Source: Ailanthus altissimus (Eukaryota; Streptophyta; Magnoliopsida; Sapindales; Simaroubaceae). Taken from it: DNA of 64,000 nucleotides. Every line of letters starts with the position of its first letter. Positions within the stretch are counted from its first letter, which is position 1. The position numbers were made by a program, and so were the translations under genes. The DNA lies in contig OX327696.1 in the NCBI GenBank assembly GCA_946807835.1, positions 3,980,501-4,044,500 on the forward strand, in the 5' to 3' direction. The notes below the pieces were generated by a model. That model was not told the DNA's origin. It saw nothing but the letters and a program-made list of their open reading frames with translations, and ran no database searches. Shown here one piece after another: positions 1 to 11,041 of this stretch.

Positions 1-1400
1 TTGATAGGTTAAGAATAATTAAGCCTTGTAGTCGAAAGTGCTAAGAGCTAAGTATACAAGACTTTTACTGAAATCACAATAAGCATAGTAATTGTCTATG
101 TATGATTTTGTAAATGTGCTTAGAAATATATTTATGTTATGCCAAAGTAATTTTGATATGAAATGTAAAAGATATATGTTTATGAATGTGAGCGTTAACA
201 TTGAGCATGGACATACATGTGTTTTTGAAATTAAGCTTTCAAAATGAAATGTGTTTAACAAAGAAAGCTTTTGAAGTGGAAAATGTCCTGAGATACGTTT
301 TGTGTTTTGAGGATGCTTGAACTCACTATTTACTTAGTAGGCACTTTATATGATTTGTGGAGCCTTTATGTGTGGTCTTTCCTTCAGGATTGGTATATAT
401 TATGTGTTCCATATGTAGGGAGGATCCTATTGGTACCTAAAGGAAGATTGAGTCATCACATTTGTGTGGTGGCGTATTAGTGCATGAGAGAGGACTCACC
501 GATGATCAGGGTGAGGATTTGGCTCTTACCTTCGGGCATGAGCATTATATATGTGTAATTTAAACCTCACTTGTACTGTTTCTCTCATACGGTATGTCAC
601 CTACAAGTGACATTTGGCTCATTATGTGATATATGATATAGAAGTCCTATTAAGTAGTAGTTGAGTGATGGTATTCCTATTATATGTTTTGAAAGAATGT
701 GTAAGCACTTACTTGATATGTGATTTGACAAGATTATGATTTTAATTTATTACAACATATTATACATATGTATTGTGTATATATATGTATTTGTATTTTG
801 GTATATAAAAAACTAGTATGCTTACTGAGTTTTATACAATATAGTTTATGGTGATTTCAAGTAAATAAGGTACATGTGTGCTTAGCAAATTTGGCAAAGC
901 TTTTGTTGTCCCTTGGGTTCCCTAAGTTGCTAGGTTGCTAAGTGTTTCATTTGTGGACACATAGTTTAAGATATTTTATTTGTCCTTATTAAATAAATAC
1001 TTATGTATTATTTTATTAGATGTGGTATTTAGTTTAAGTTTCACCAAGTGTGGTTATGGGTTGATTTTAAGTAAGAATTTGCAATGAATATATTCTGGGC
1101 TTCCGGTAACAAAGTTGCTACTGGTGACGTAGTAGAGTATTAATCTCTGAAAAAACTCTACATATCTCCGATTTACAAATTGCTCCAATCATAATTCAAT
1201 TGTTATAATTCTGAAAAAAAAAATTGACATGAATGTTTAAATATTGTCAATAAATATTTATATTTATATTTTAAACATGAGACCAACCCGTAAACAAGAA
1301 TTTAGGAATATACTAGAAACATTAAGATTATATGTGTGCTCATTATTGAATGAGTGTAAGTTATGTTATGTTTCAAATTTTTTGGGTCTGGGGCGTGACA
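1..1400 (+). mobile_element. Family A LTR, 3' part (window-truncated)
   Basis: This stretch aligns along its length with the right part of the LTR at 6752-9470 and with the reverse complement of the left part of 29851-32517. It ends in the same terminus, GGGGCGTGACA at 1390-1400, with a terminal CA. Beyond 1400 the sequence becomes the 5' LTR of Copia-1, so this LTR is inserted in that LTR. The left end and left target duplication lie outside the window, so it is not possible to say whether it is a solo LTR or the end of a full element. The GGGGCGTGACA end resembles Del/Tekay chromovirus LTRs; that lineage call is an inference. Confidence 0.8.
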
Positions 1401-2385
1401 CCAATAATATCATAAGAATGCGTGCGTGTCCGTGTTTTAGCATTAAATACAATAATTAGTCAATAATTGTTAGTCACTAATTGTATAATGACACGTGGTA
1501 CATTATGGACCCTCAGTTGAGTTTAACCAAGTGTGGGATTTGATAAGACCCACTAAGGGGTATACTTTGTAACTATTTATGAGGGGCAAAATGATCATTA
1601 TAATAATTGTTTAATTATTAAATAATTATAATATCTTATTTAAATATATTATTTTATAATATTATATATTTTAATAATATAATATTTATTTATGCATGAT
1701 AGTTGCCATGCATTTATATATAAAAAATATTATTTTATTATTATTATTATTATCTTTTATGGATAAATATCATTATTTTAATATATACTATTATTATTAT
1801 AATCAAATGAGATATATATGTGTGTGAAATGTGTATAAACCGAGAAGCATTTTTGAAGAGTTGTTTCATATTTTGTGTGTTGTGTTTTGAAGCAAAAGGA
1901 AATTATTTCAAAGGGTGATTGGCCAAAGATTAAGGAAAGCAATGATGGATTTGATTCAAATTTTGAGTTAATTTTAAGTGTTGAGGTTAATTTTTATGCT
2001 AGATTTTATAGGTCACTAATTACAATAACACAGGAATTTATTTTATTAATTAAAGAATTGATCAAGAAAAAAATAAATTTAAAGAGTTTAAGAGTTAAGC
2101 CCAGTGTTGAATTTGAAGTTACTATTCTAGCTTACCAATCTCACTGAGTTGGTGACTAGAATTGCAAACGGGTTAGTCTCAAGCAGACTCTAGATACATG
2201 TGTAAAACGTTACATATTTAGGTGATTGCTTAACCCTTTAAATATATTAATATGATTAATATATTATTTATTATGTTTATTATATTATTTTAATTATTTT
2301 GCTACCTTAAATATGTATGGATACGTATTTTATGCAATAAATACTATTGCACATGTATACATCCACATATATTAGATCTCCAACA
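1401..2385 (+). mobile_element. Copia-1 5' LTR, 3' portion
   Basis: This segment matches 12256-13219, the end of the Copia-1 3' LTR, over nearly 1 kb, including the AT-rich stretch near 1610-1760 and the terminal CAACA at 2381-2385. It is followed by a primer binding site, which identifies it as the 5' LTR. A family A LTR interrupts its upstream part at 1400. Divergence from the 3' LTR is substantial by eye (many substitutions and small indels), so the element is old. Confidence 0.8.
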
Positions 2386-2389
2386 AAAA

Positions 2390-2402
2390 TGGTATCAAAG
2401 CC
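2390..2402 (+). other. Copia-1 primer binding site
   Basis: TGGTATCAAAGCC starts four bases after the LTR terminus. It is a one-mismatch version of TGGTATCAGAGC, the initiator-Met tRNA primer site used by plant Copia elements. It fixes the orientation of Copia-1 as plus. Confidence 0.8.
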
Positions 2403-2495
2403 AAATATAAGATATTTGGGTATTGTTTGAGTGAATTGATGTAAAAGGCCCAGTGTAAATGAGGCGTTTCAAGTGTTGAAATAGGTATGCCAAAT

Positions 2496-2725
2496 GGGCG
2501 TGCACTGGGTGCCGTTGCACTAAAGGGCTGGTGCCACAGTGCTGAAGGTTCTGCCTCCAGTGCTGCAGCGCTAGAGACCTGGCCCTACGGCGCTGGTTAG
2601 CTCGTGCGATGGTGCTGCTGGAGGTTCTACCTCTCGCGCCGCAGCACAGGAGGGTGAGCATACTGCTTGAGAGTTAGACCTCTTAGTGCTGCAGCACTGG
2701 TAACCTGGCATCGCGGTGCTGAAAC
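2496..2725. repeat. GC-rich palindromic module array in Copia-1 leader
   Basis: About 230 bp of GC-rich sequence in an AT-rich surround, starting about 100 bp after the primer binding site. It contains repeated variants of the core GYGCYGCRGYGC spaced a few tens of bases apart. One copy at 2685-2698 is a perfect 14-bp palindrome (agtgctgcagcact), and a one-mismatch version lies at 2559-2572. Similar modules occur in other retroelements of the window (9471-9690, 18407-18605, 53652-53790, 58360-58505). Function is unknown. Confidence 0.7.
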
Positions 2726-4929
2726 TGTTCACTTGAACAAGGCAAATGAACAGTATTTGTATTGTTCATAGCTACAATAATTTTGAATAGTATTTTAAAC
2801 AGTGTTTCAAAATTAATTTGCTTGTATAAGTTTATGAGATGTAGTGATAAAAGTTATCAGTCTACATTATACATCGAGGTTTATAAGATGCAGTGATAAG
2901 AGTTATCGATCTGCATTATAAACCACAATTAATTTTTGTGTTGGTAACAACAATAGGAGCCCTACTGGTGGAGGTTAGTTGTGTTTGCATAGAAAAATTG
3001 ATTAATTGAGAATCACCACCCTATGAGATGGGAACCTTGAATAGAAAGGAAAAATCTCTCTTAATTAGATTGAATAATATTACATTATGAGATAATGTTT
3101 TATTATGATCTGTCGTGTCAATACGGTGTTAGATGAATCATGTCGATCTTTTTCTAATATTGCTACAGTGTGAGGGACTTGGTCGGTTGGGCTTGGACTA
3201 TACGGGTTAAACATGAGATGAGGCAAATATATAAGAACGTATTGCCTAATATTACTACAGCATGAAGGTAGTATCAGTAACATATATTTGATTATTAACA
3301 AGTTAATCTAGAATACACTTACCCAATATTGCTATAGCATGAGGATAAGGTGTATTCAAGATCAAGTGATAAGAGTTGCATAAGATATAATTGACAAGTG
3401 TTGTCTACCTGTTGGGTTTACAAAGGCCAATATTGCTACAACGTGAGGCCCAAGTAAATTTCAATGGGATCTACTTTTCGCTGTATAGTTTAAAAGAGTT
3501 TAAACTATCATTTTTATGTTCGAGATATTATCGGAATTATGTAAAGCAGTGGGAGGACATTTTAAATTAAAAAATATATAATTATTATACCCATGATTTA
3601 AAACGTATTATTAGCGATTTAATGACAATTCTGCTAACATCTCCCATTATTTTTGGCCTGTTAAGTATAATGACCACTACTAACTAGTTGGTGTGCATAG
3701 TTAATTCAGTTTAACTCAAGAGTATTAGGAATTACTCTGACCGAGTAATAAATCTCAGAAATGTTCTAGATTCAAAAAATCTTGGTTTATTGTTGATCAG
3801 AGTTTCCTATAAGGTATTTCTGACAACACCTCCCTAGAGGATAGAATATAGGGGATGTGACCTTTTTTGTTCAGAGTGCTTTATCTTCTACTCCAAGTAT
3901 ATCTAGTGAGATCAGATGCGTGAAGAGAAAAAAGATGAGACAGATACCCAGGATAAATGCTCAGAGGCAATATTTATCCAAAGATCAACAAGAGAGCAAT
4001 GTAAATAGAAAGTGTTTTCCATTGCAGTAAGGTTGGGTATTAAAAATCTCAATACCCTAGAAAAATATAATTGTTAAGAAGACTCCCACAAATTTGTGTT
4101 TGATAGACACAGACATTTCTATAGCATATGATGCCAATTCAAGCTAGGTATGAGATACCGTGTGTCTCTTTCATATCTGCAATATGTTGCAATGATTGAG
4201 AAAGACTAGAATGCAATAGTTTGTAAAAGTAAGGTTAAGAGCAGGAAATGGTGATTTCTTGCAGGTCTAATTTGTTAGGTAGCTTGACTTAATTCTTATA
4301 TGCAATATAATAATTGTATTGCATAATCAGTATGATATCCAAAACATCATTTGATATATTCTGTTCCTTCCTGTACTTGACAGTGAAGAATATTATATGA
4401 ATATTAAGAATAATTCCTTATGTTCATGTGATGTGAATGATGTTTTATTAGCTGAATGTCAGTTAATTAATAAATTTACTATATAATTAGAAATGTTTAT
4501 AGATTGAATTCCTTAAATAAGACAGAACTGTGGCATGTCATATAAGGTCATATAGGCGTAAGACTCTTAACCCGATTGGTTAAGGATGGTTGGATACCTA
4601 ATCTGACCATAAACACTTAACCAGTTTATGAATAATGTATTCACGAAGATAATCAAACATACTAAAATGTACATCACATCCCTTCGATTAAATCGAGGTA
4701 GTGAGTAAATTAACAGCAAGTTTTTCGTTTGTTTAAAAGAGAATGAAATTCTCACTCAATATAATCCTTCAGGTACTCCACAACATAATGATATTTCAAA
4801 AGGAGGAATCATACTTTATTAGATATAGTCCGATCGATAATGAGTGTTGCCGATCTATATCTGTGAAAATATGCTCCAAATACAACTGCTTATTAAGCAA
4901 AGTTCCATTAGAAGTTGTTCCTTCCATTC

Positions 4930-5747
4930 CATATGAGATACAGAAATAAAGGAAGTCGAATCTTAAAATATGTCAAGACTTGGGGTTGTCCTGCTTACGT
5001 AAGAGTTACGTATCAAGATATCTTATTTTGTAAGAGTTACTCTGTAGGATAAACCAACACCCAAGCGGAACAAGTATAAGTTCATTGAGTATCCTATGAA
5101 TTCAATAGGATACTAGTTCTATGATTCAGAGAAGGGAAATGTGTTTGTTTCTCGATATGCCACCATTCTAGAGGAAAAGTTTCTCATAGATCGTGGGAAT
5201 CATCGAAAGATTAAACTTGGTAAAGTCAATCTAGAAATCAATGAATCAAAAATGGGAACTCGGGCTTAATTAAGCAGTAGCCTTTTAGCACACTCCCTAG
5301 TCAAAAAAAATGTCTAGGTCACCTATTAAGTATGTTAGATGCTTGAAGATGAACTCAAAGTTTTTTTGGTAGAAGAAAATAATCTTTTGGCCTACAAGGA
5401 GACAATGTTAAACATCGATTCGAGAAATGGCAAGAAGCAATGAAACCAAAAATTGACTCTATGCATCAGAATCAAGTCTGGGACTTGGTTAAGCTATCTC
5501 TGGGGATTATTCTCATTAGTTGTAAAAAGTTTACAAGAGGTAGTGGGAGCCTAATAGAAGGTAGAGACCTTCTAGGCCCTATATTGATTCTAGAAAAGTA
5601 ATCCTTAGTGATCTGAAATCAACTATGAAGAAACCTTTGGACAAGTAATGATGTTAAAGTTAATTAGAATGTTATTGACTCTTACATCATATTATGACTT
5701 TAAGGCTTGGCAGATGGATGTAAAGACAGCATTTTTGAAGGGATACC
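4930..5747 (+). pseudogene. Copia-1 pol relic: integrase C-terminus and RT N-terminus
   Basis: Translating across frameshifts and stops gives recognisable Copia pol pieces in order. A segment near 4965-5010 resembles the post-core integrase motif (WGCPAYV). A segment near 5115-5190 reads FYDSEKGNVFVSRYATILEE, the usual LTR-retroelement stretch before RT. A segment near 5425-5490 reads KWQEAMKPKIDSMHQNQVWD, the start of RT. DVKTAFLKGYL is at about 5717-5748. The frame breaks several times. The right edge is the insertion point of solo LTR B, and RT resumes near 9870. Confidence 0.75.
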
Positions 5748-6751
5748 TGATGCGATATTTTTATATCATAAATTAAGTGCAAGTATACACTATCATATGC
5801 AAGTAATAAAGAGACTAAATAAGTCGGATGTCGAACCCACAGGGATAATTTTTTCTTTTTAACCAATTACTAAAATTATATCTTCCCAATAATTATTCAG
5901 AAAAATAAAAATCTAAGAATGAATGTAAGAAATATAAAAGCAAAACACAATGCAAAGAAACTTAAGTGATAGCAATGTAGAGAAAACCTAGGATTAATAT
6001 TATCCCTCAATATGCTTTTTAATGATTAATCTTCTAATATTTAACTCACTTAGTCTTTATTATTGATCAAGACGCTAATGTATTCACAAGCCTCTTCCAA
6101 GGTCATGCAAGTATACCTTAATTTACCAAATACCTATATTCCTATCGTACTTGTAATAAACTAAGGTTCATTAAGATTAGGTCTTATTGATCATACATGC
6201 CAACTAGGTATATTCCTATCCTAAGCTGAAACTTACATATGTAACATTGAATGTTACTCTACAATCATATATCAAATTACCTAGGACTAAATATATTGAT
6301 TCTTCTTCCAAGTTTATCAATATATTACCAACTCATTCACCATATATTGGCCAGATATATTGAAGCATTAAACACAAGTAATTTAAATAATAAATGACTA
6401 AGTTTATTAAATACTAAAGATATGGCAATTTAAGCGCACATATTGAGTTCAAATATTAACTCTAGAAAATAAATTAGTTCATAGATACAAGAGAATCACA
6501 GCAATAAAAATAAAAATAAAACATGATACAATCAATTGTAAACCGATGTAGACGTCGAATTGCTTTTGATTGATGTTGCTCTGGATTCTTGGTACTCTTG
6601 AACTGCTCTAAGTTCTCTTTTTCTTGCCCTAGGTTCTTCTTTGGTCTCCTTTGATGATTCTTGAAGGATGGGAACGAGTGTCCTTTTATAGGGATTGATA
6701 TGAGCTTGAAAATCTCAATTCTCGTTGGACTAGAACTCGCACTACCGCTGG

Positions 6752-9470
6752 TGTAGTAACCAGTATCTACAACCGGTAATAATAAATATTTAAATATGTA
6801 TAAATATACGTATTTTATTTGTATGTGGGGGATATTTGATTTATATATTGTTATTAGTAGTGTTTGTATAGGTTAAGGTCATACTATTAACATTGGGTTT
6901 AATTGCAAGACTTTAGATTTATTTTAGGGACCAAATTGTTATACTTTGAAAGTTTTGGGGGCAAATTCATAAATACCAAAAATTAGCCTCTTAGTATAAA
7001 AATACACTTTTGAACCCTAATTTACCATTTTTAGGTCGAGCTACCCATTTTAAGAGAGAGAAGAGAGAAATAGAGGAGAGAGCAAAGAGGAGAAGAAGAA
7101 GAAAAAGAAGAAGAAATTGAAATTTTGAATTTCAAGAGGTATATCATACGTATTTCTCAATTTATTGGTATTAATTAAGTTAATTCCTTTAATTTTTGAT
7201 TTCTAAAAATATGTATAATTGAGGATTTGTTGTGTATTTCGTAAGATCATATGAGAATTGATGATGATCTATAAGATAGTTTGATAAATCATGATGAATT
7301 GTGGAATTTCTGCTGGATAACCTCTTGATCTAGGAATTTTATAAATTGTTGTGATTCGATTCTGGTTTTGAATTTTGAGTATATGAAATTAGACATGTTT
7401 AGGATCATCTGAGACTTTGAATCGACTGAAAATCTCGGAAATTGAATTTTTAGTGAATTTACCAAAATGACCCTGGAATTCTGGAAATTTCCTGTGTAAA
7501 CAGTATAATACAGTGGAAAATAATTTTTGAGCTGCTGAATGATCTTTAAAAATTACGAATTTGTGGAATATGATAATTTTATATGTCTAATATGATATAC
7601 TCGGAATTGAGAATTTAGATCAATGTGGTTGAAATGTTATGATTTTCTAAAGTATATCCGCTCATTACAGTATTTGATTAACAGATTTTTAAAGCTATGG
7701 AATAAAATAGTTTTAAAATATTTTTGGCAGTGATTTGGAAGACAAATATTTATCATGAACTGAGATATGTGTTAAGAGTAATTATGTGGTAGTTTTATAA
7801 TTTTTGAGTTAGTATATGATTTTATAAAATTGGGAGATTGAATACTGTTCAGTAAGTATCTTGATCCTGTCAGGTTTGTAGTTTGGATTCGATGGTGTGT
7901 ATGGAATGGATTGTGTAGGAATTTTGATATAATATTCATATATAAGAAGTATATATGAGTCAAGAATGATATATTCTGATTTCGGAGTAATTGGACATCA
8001 TTTGATCTATTAGAAAATTTTGTTAAGTGTAAGTGATCAGAATGACAGGTTTTGAGAAACTAAGTATTTAGACCAATTTGATGTGATAAATGCATTGTGT
8101 ATAATTTTGTAAGCTATTTAAAGTATTTTGTGTGAATTGTGAGGCTTATGAAAGGATTAATCTCCATTGATAGGTTAAGGAGATTTAATCCTTGTAGCTG
8201 AAAGTGTTAAGAGGTAAGTATACTAGACTTACTACTGGAATCACAATAAACATAATAATTGTTTTGTATGATTTTGTAAATGGGGTTAAGAATATGTTTA
8301 TGATATGTCAAAGTATATTTTGATATGAAATGTGAATATATGTTTATGAATGTGAGCATTGACATTGAGCATGGACATACATGTGTTTTTGAAAGTGAGC
8401 TTTCCAAAATAAGATGCGTTTAACAAAGAAAGCTTTTGAAGTGTAATATGTCCATGAGAAATATTTTGTGATTTGAGGGTACTTGAACTCACTGTTAACT
8501 TAGTAGGCATTTTATGTGATTTGTGGAGCCTTTATGTGTGGCCTTTCCTTCGGGATTGGTATATGTTATGTGTTCCGTATGTAGGGAGGATCCTATTGGT
8601 ACCTAAAGGAAGTGTGAGTCATCACATTCGTGTGGTGGCGTATTGGTACACGTGAGAGGACTCACCGATGATCAGGGTGAGGGTTTGGCTTTTACCTTCG
8701 GGCATAAGCGTTATATATGTGTGATTTAAAGACCTCACTTGTACTATTCCTCTCATACGGTATGTCACCTACGAGTGACATTTGGCTCATTATGTGATAT
8801 GTGATATGTAAGTCCTACTAAGTAGTAGTTGAGTGATGGTATTCCTATTATGTGTTTTGAAAGAATGTGTAAGCGCTTATATGATATGTGATTTGATAAG
8901 ATTATGATTTTGATTGATCACAACATATCATACATATGCATTGTGTACATATATGTATTTGTATTTGATATATGAAAAACTAGTATGCTTACTGAGTTTT
9001 ATACTCATTATAGTTTATGGTGATTTCAGGTAAATAAGGTACATGTGTGCTTAGCGGATTTGGCAAGGCTTCTGTTGTTCCTTGGGTTCCCTAAGTTGTT
9101 AGGTTGCTAAGTGTTTCATTTGGGGACATGTGGGATAAGATATTTGATTTGTCCCTAGTGAATAAATACTTATGTATTATTTCATTGTGTGTGGTTGGAT
9201 TTAGTTTAAGTTTCTCCAAGTGTAGTAATGGATTGATTTTAAGTAAGAATTTGCAATGAATATATTCTAGGCTTCCGGTAATAAAGTTGCTACTGGTGAC
9301 GTAGTAGAGTGTTAATCTCTGAGAAAACTCTGCGTATCTCCGGTTTACTAATTGTCCCAGTCATAATTCAATTACTATAATTCTGAAAGAAATTAAAATG
9401 AATGTTTAAGTATTATTGAATAAATGTAAGTGATGTCGTGTGTCAGATCTTTTGGGTCTGGGGCGTGACA
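6752..9470 (+). mobile_element. Solo LTR, family A, complete (2719 bp)
   Basis: The element starts TGTAGTAACC at 6752 and ends GGGGCGTGACA at 9470. It is flanked by a perfect 5-bp target duplication, GCTGG, at 6747-6751 and 9471-9475. Its length and content match the inverted copy at 29851-32517, and its right end matches 1-1400. No internal coding region is present, so it is a solo LTR left by LTR-LTR recombination. The target lies within the GC-rich hairpin module of family B. Open frames within it (for example 8298-8510, 8473-8655) are not conserved as proteins. Confidence 0.9.
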
Positions 9471-9690
9471 GCTGGGGCGCTAGATAGTTGTCGCTGGGGC
9501 AACGCGTGAAAAAGGCATCACCGCTGGAGCGGTGGGTTTATGGCGCTGAGGCGCTGATCCGTCGCTGACGCGGTAAAGGTCTGGCGCTGGGGCGCCAAAT
9601 GCGACTTAACCAGATCGTTTTTCTTATTTTGATCACTATGCTAGCGCTGGGGCTATAATTCTCGTGGCACGGGGGCGATGGACTTATACT
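9471..9690. repeat. GC-rich hairpin module array in solo LTR B
   Basis: GC-rich block with repeated cores close to CGCTGGGGC. Four copies have different but self-complementary arms: 9487-9503 (gttg/caac), 9519-9534 (caccgc/gcggtg), 9582-9597 (tggcgc/gcgcca) and 9642-9655 (tagc/gcta). Less perfect copies lie at about 9541-9576. The module was continuous with 6728-6751 before the family A LTR inserted. It is non-coding by appearance. Confidence 0.75.
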
Positions 9691-9869
9691 TTGAAAACTT
9701 TGCATTTCGGTCCCTGTTTTCGCTCCTTTTGCATTCTTTCTTTAAATTTCATTCAAGTCCCTATAAATAACAATAAAGTACATAAATAGCCATCTATTCT
9801 CATAAAATAATAAAATATCAATAATAAAAACATGAGACAATATATGACAATTTTTTTCTTATCAATATC

Positions 9870-11030
9870 TCGAGTAAAAGATATTCAGAGAATAATCTAA
9901 AGGTTTTACGTCTAGCCAGACTTTTGATTTAGTAAACAGGCTGAAGAAGTACATTTATAGGCTTAAACAAGCCTCCTAAAGCTAGAATCATTGTTATGAT
10001 AAGATAATCAAATTATCCGGTTTCATCAAAAACCAAGAGGAAGCTTACGTACATGAAAGGTCAGTGGGAGCATGATAGTCATCTTGATGCTCATTGTTGA
10101 TGACAAACTAGTCATTGGGAATGATATTGGTATGTTATAGTCGGTCAAAAGTAACTCGTAAGAATTTGGAAGAGGCTTCCTTTATACTAGGTATAAAGCT
10201 TTATAAAGATAGAGCTAAGAAGTTGATAGGACTCTCGCAAATTATTCATATCAATAGCATCTTAGAAAGGTATAGTTTTTTGTCAACAGTGAGATAGTTA
10301 ACGTATCTTTTGGACCTGATGTTCATCTTTCAAGAAAAATATCTCTTCAGATGGAAGATAAGAGAGTTAAAGTGTCTGACGCACTAGTTACATCAGTTAT
10401 TGAAAGCTTGAAGTATATTATGATGTGTTTGAGACCTAATATCAGTATAGCTATAAGAGTTATGAGTCGATTCCAATCTGATTCAAGTGACCGCCATTTA
10501 ATGGTAGCCAAACATATCTTGAGATACCTTGAGGGAATAAAGATAAGTTTCTCAAATATAAAGAAAGTGAATTACAAGTGAGAAGATGCACGGATTTAGA
10601 CTTTTATTTGACCTAGATAATAAATAGTCTACATCTGGGTATATGCTAATTCTCTTTAGTACTAGATGAGTTGAAATTGTACCAAACTAGGATTCATTGC
10701 TGATTTATTTTGGGCACGGTGAAAAAGACATTATGGATATTTATCGCTGGGCTTGGAAGAGCTTCAAGATAGATAGATCCTATCCTATAGTTTTGTGACA
10801 AGACTAGGCCGTAGTATAGACCGAGGTGCCACGAAGACACAAGTACTCTACCTATATTAAGAGAAGTCTCACATGTCTAAAGGGATCTTGGCTTAGGAAG
10901 ATGTGATTATTTGTAGAAGTGTTCTATAAATAATTTAGCAAACCTATTTTCTAAGGCCATGACTCCAAAAGTATTTATAAAACACGTGAAGTCAATGTGT
11001 ATGAGATACCATCAGGAATGGCACTAGAGC
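9870..11030 (+). pseudogene. Copia-1 pol relic: RT C-terminus and RNase H
   Basis: After the solo LTR B insertion the Copia-1 pol resumes. Readable pieces include LKQAS near 9965, NQEEAYVHE near 10030-10060, a degraded VDD motif with LVIGNDIG near 10098-10130 (D K replaces the second catalytic D), ILGIKLYKDRAKKLIGLSQ near 10168-10240, TRP-like region and RYLEGIKISF near 10520-10550, and a degraded STSGYML segment near 10625-10650. Stops and frameshifts are frequent. The wording of these motifs resembles the Angela/BARE lineage, which is also known for LTRs of about 2 kb; this lineage call is an inference. Confidence 0.75.
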
Positions 11031-11041
11031 AAGTGGGAGAT

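Larger units (their letters stand above)
5748..9864 (+). mobile_element. Solo LTR, family B (contains nested solo LTR A)
   Basis: The insert interrupts the Copia-1 RT between GYL at 5747 and the continuation near 9870. It begins TGATGCG and ends CTTATCA, giving TGAT/ATCA inverted termini. It is flanked by near-identical 5-bp direct repeats: atacc at 5743-5747 and atatc at 9865-9869. Without the nested LTR A and its duplicated target it is about 1.39 kb. It includes gtcgaacccacaggga near 5830, a motif seen in many plant repeats, and a GC-rich hairpin module near its right end. No coding sequence is seen. Orientation is arbitrary. Solo LTR is the best reading, but another non-autonomous insertion is possible. 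Confidence 0.6.
2386..11041 (+). mobile_element. Copia-1 internal region, decayed and interrupted
   Basis: This is the internal domain of an old Copia element between the 5' LTR end and the 3' LTR start. The 5' untranslated part carries a GC-rich hairpin module (about 2496-2725). Between 2.9 and 4.9 kb no long frame survives and gag cannot be read with confidence. Pol relics are readable at about 4930-5747 (end of integrase, start of RT) and 9870-11000 (rest of RT and RNase H). The RT is split by solo LTR B at 5748-9864, which carries solo LTR A inside it. A purine tract (aagtgggaga, 11031-11040) precedes the 3' LTR. The element cannot be autonomous now. Confidence 0.8.

Noticed and set aside
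2395..2661. 88-codon minus frame over the GC-rich module
   Set aside because: It is produced by the GC-rich palindromic repeats in the Copia-1 leader; Arg/Ala-rich low-complexity translation with no homologue.
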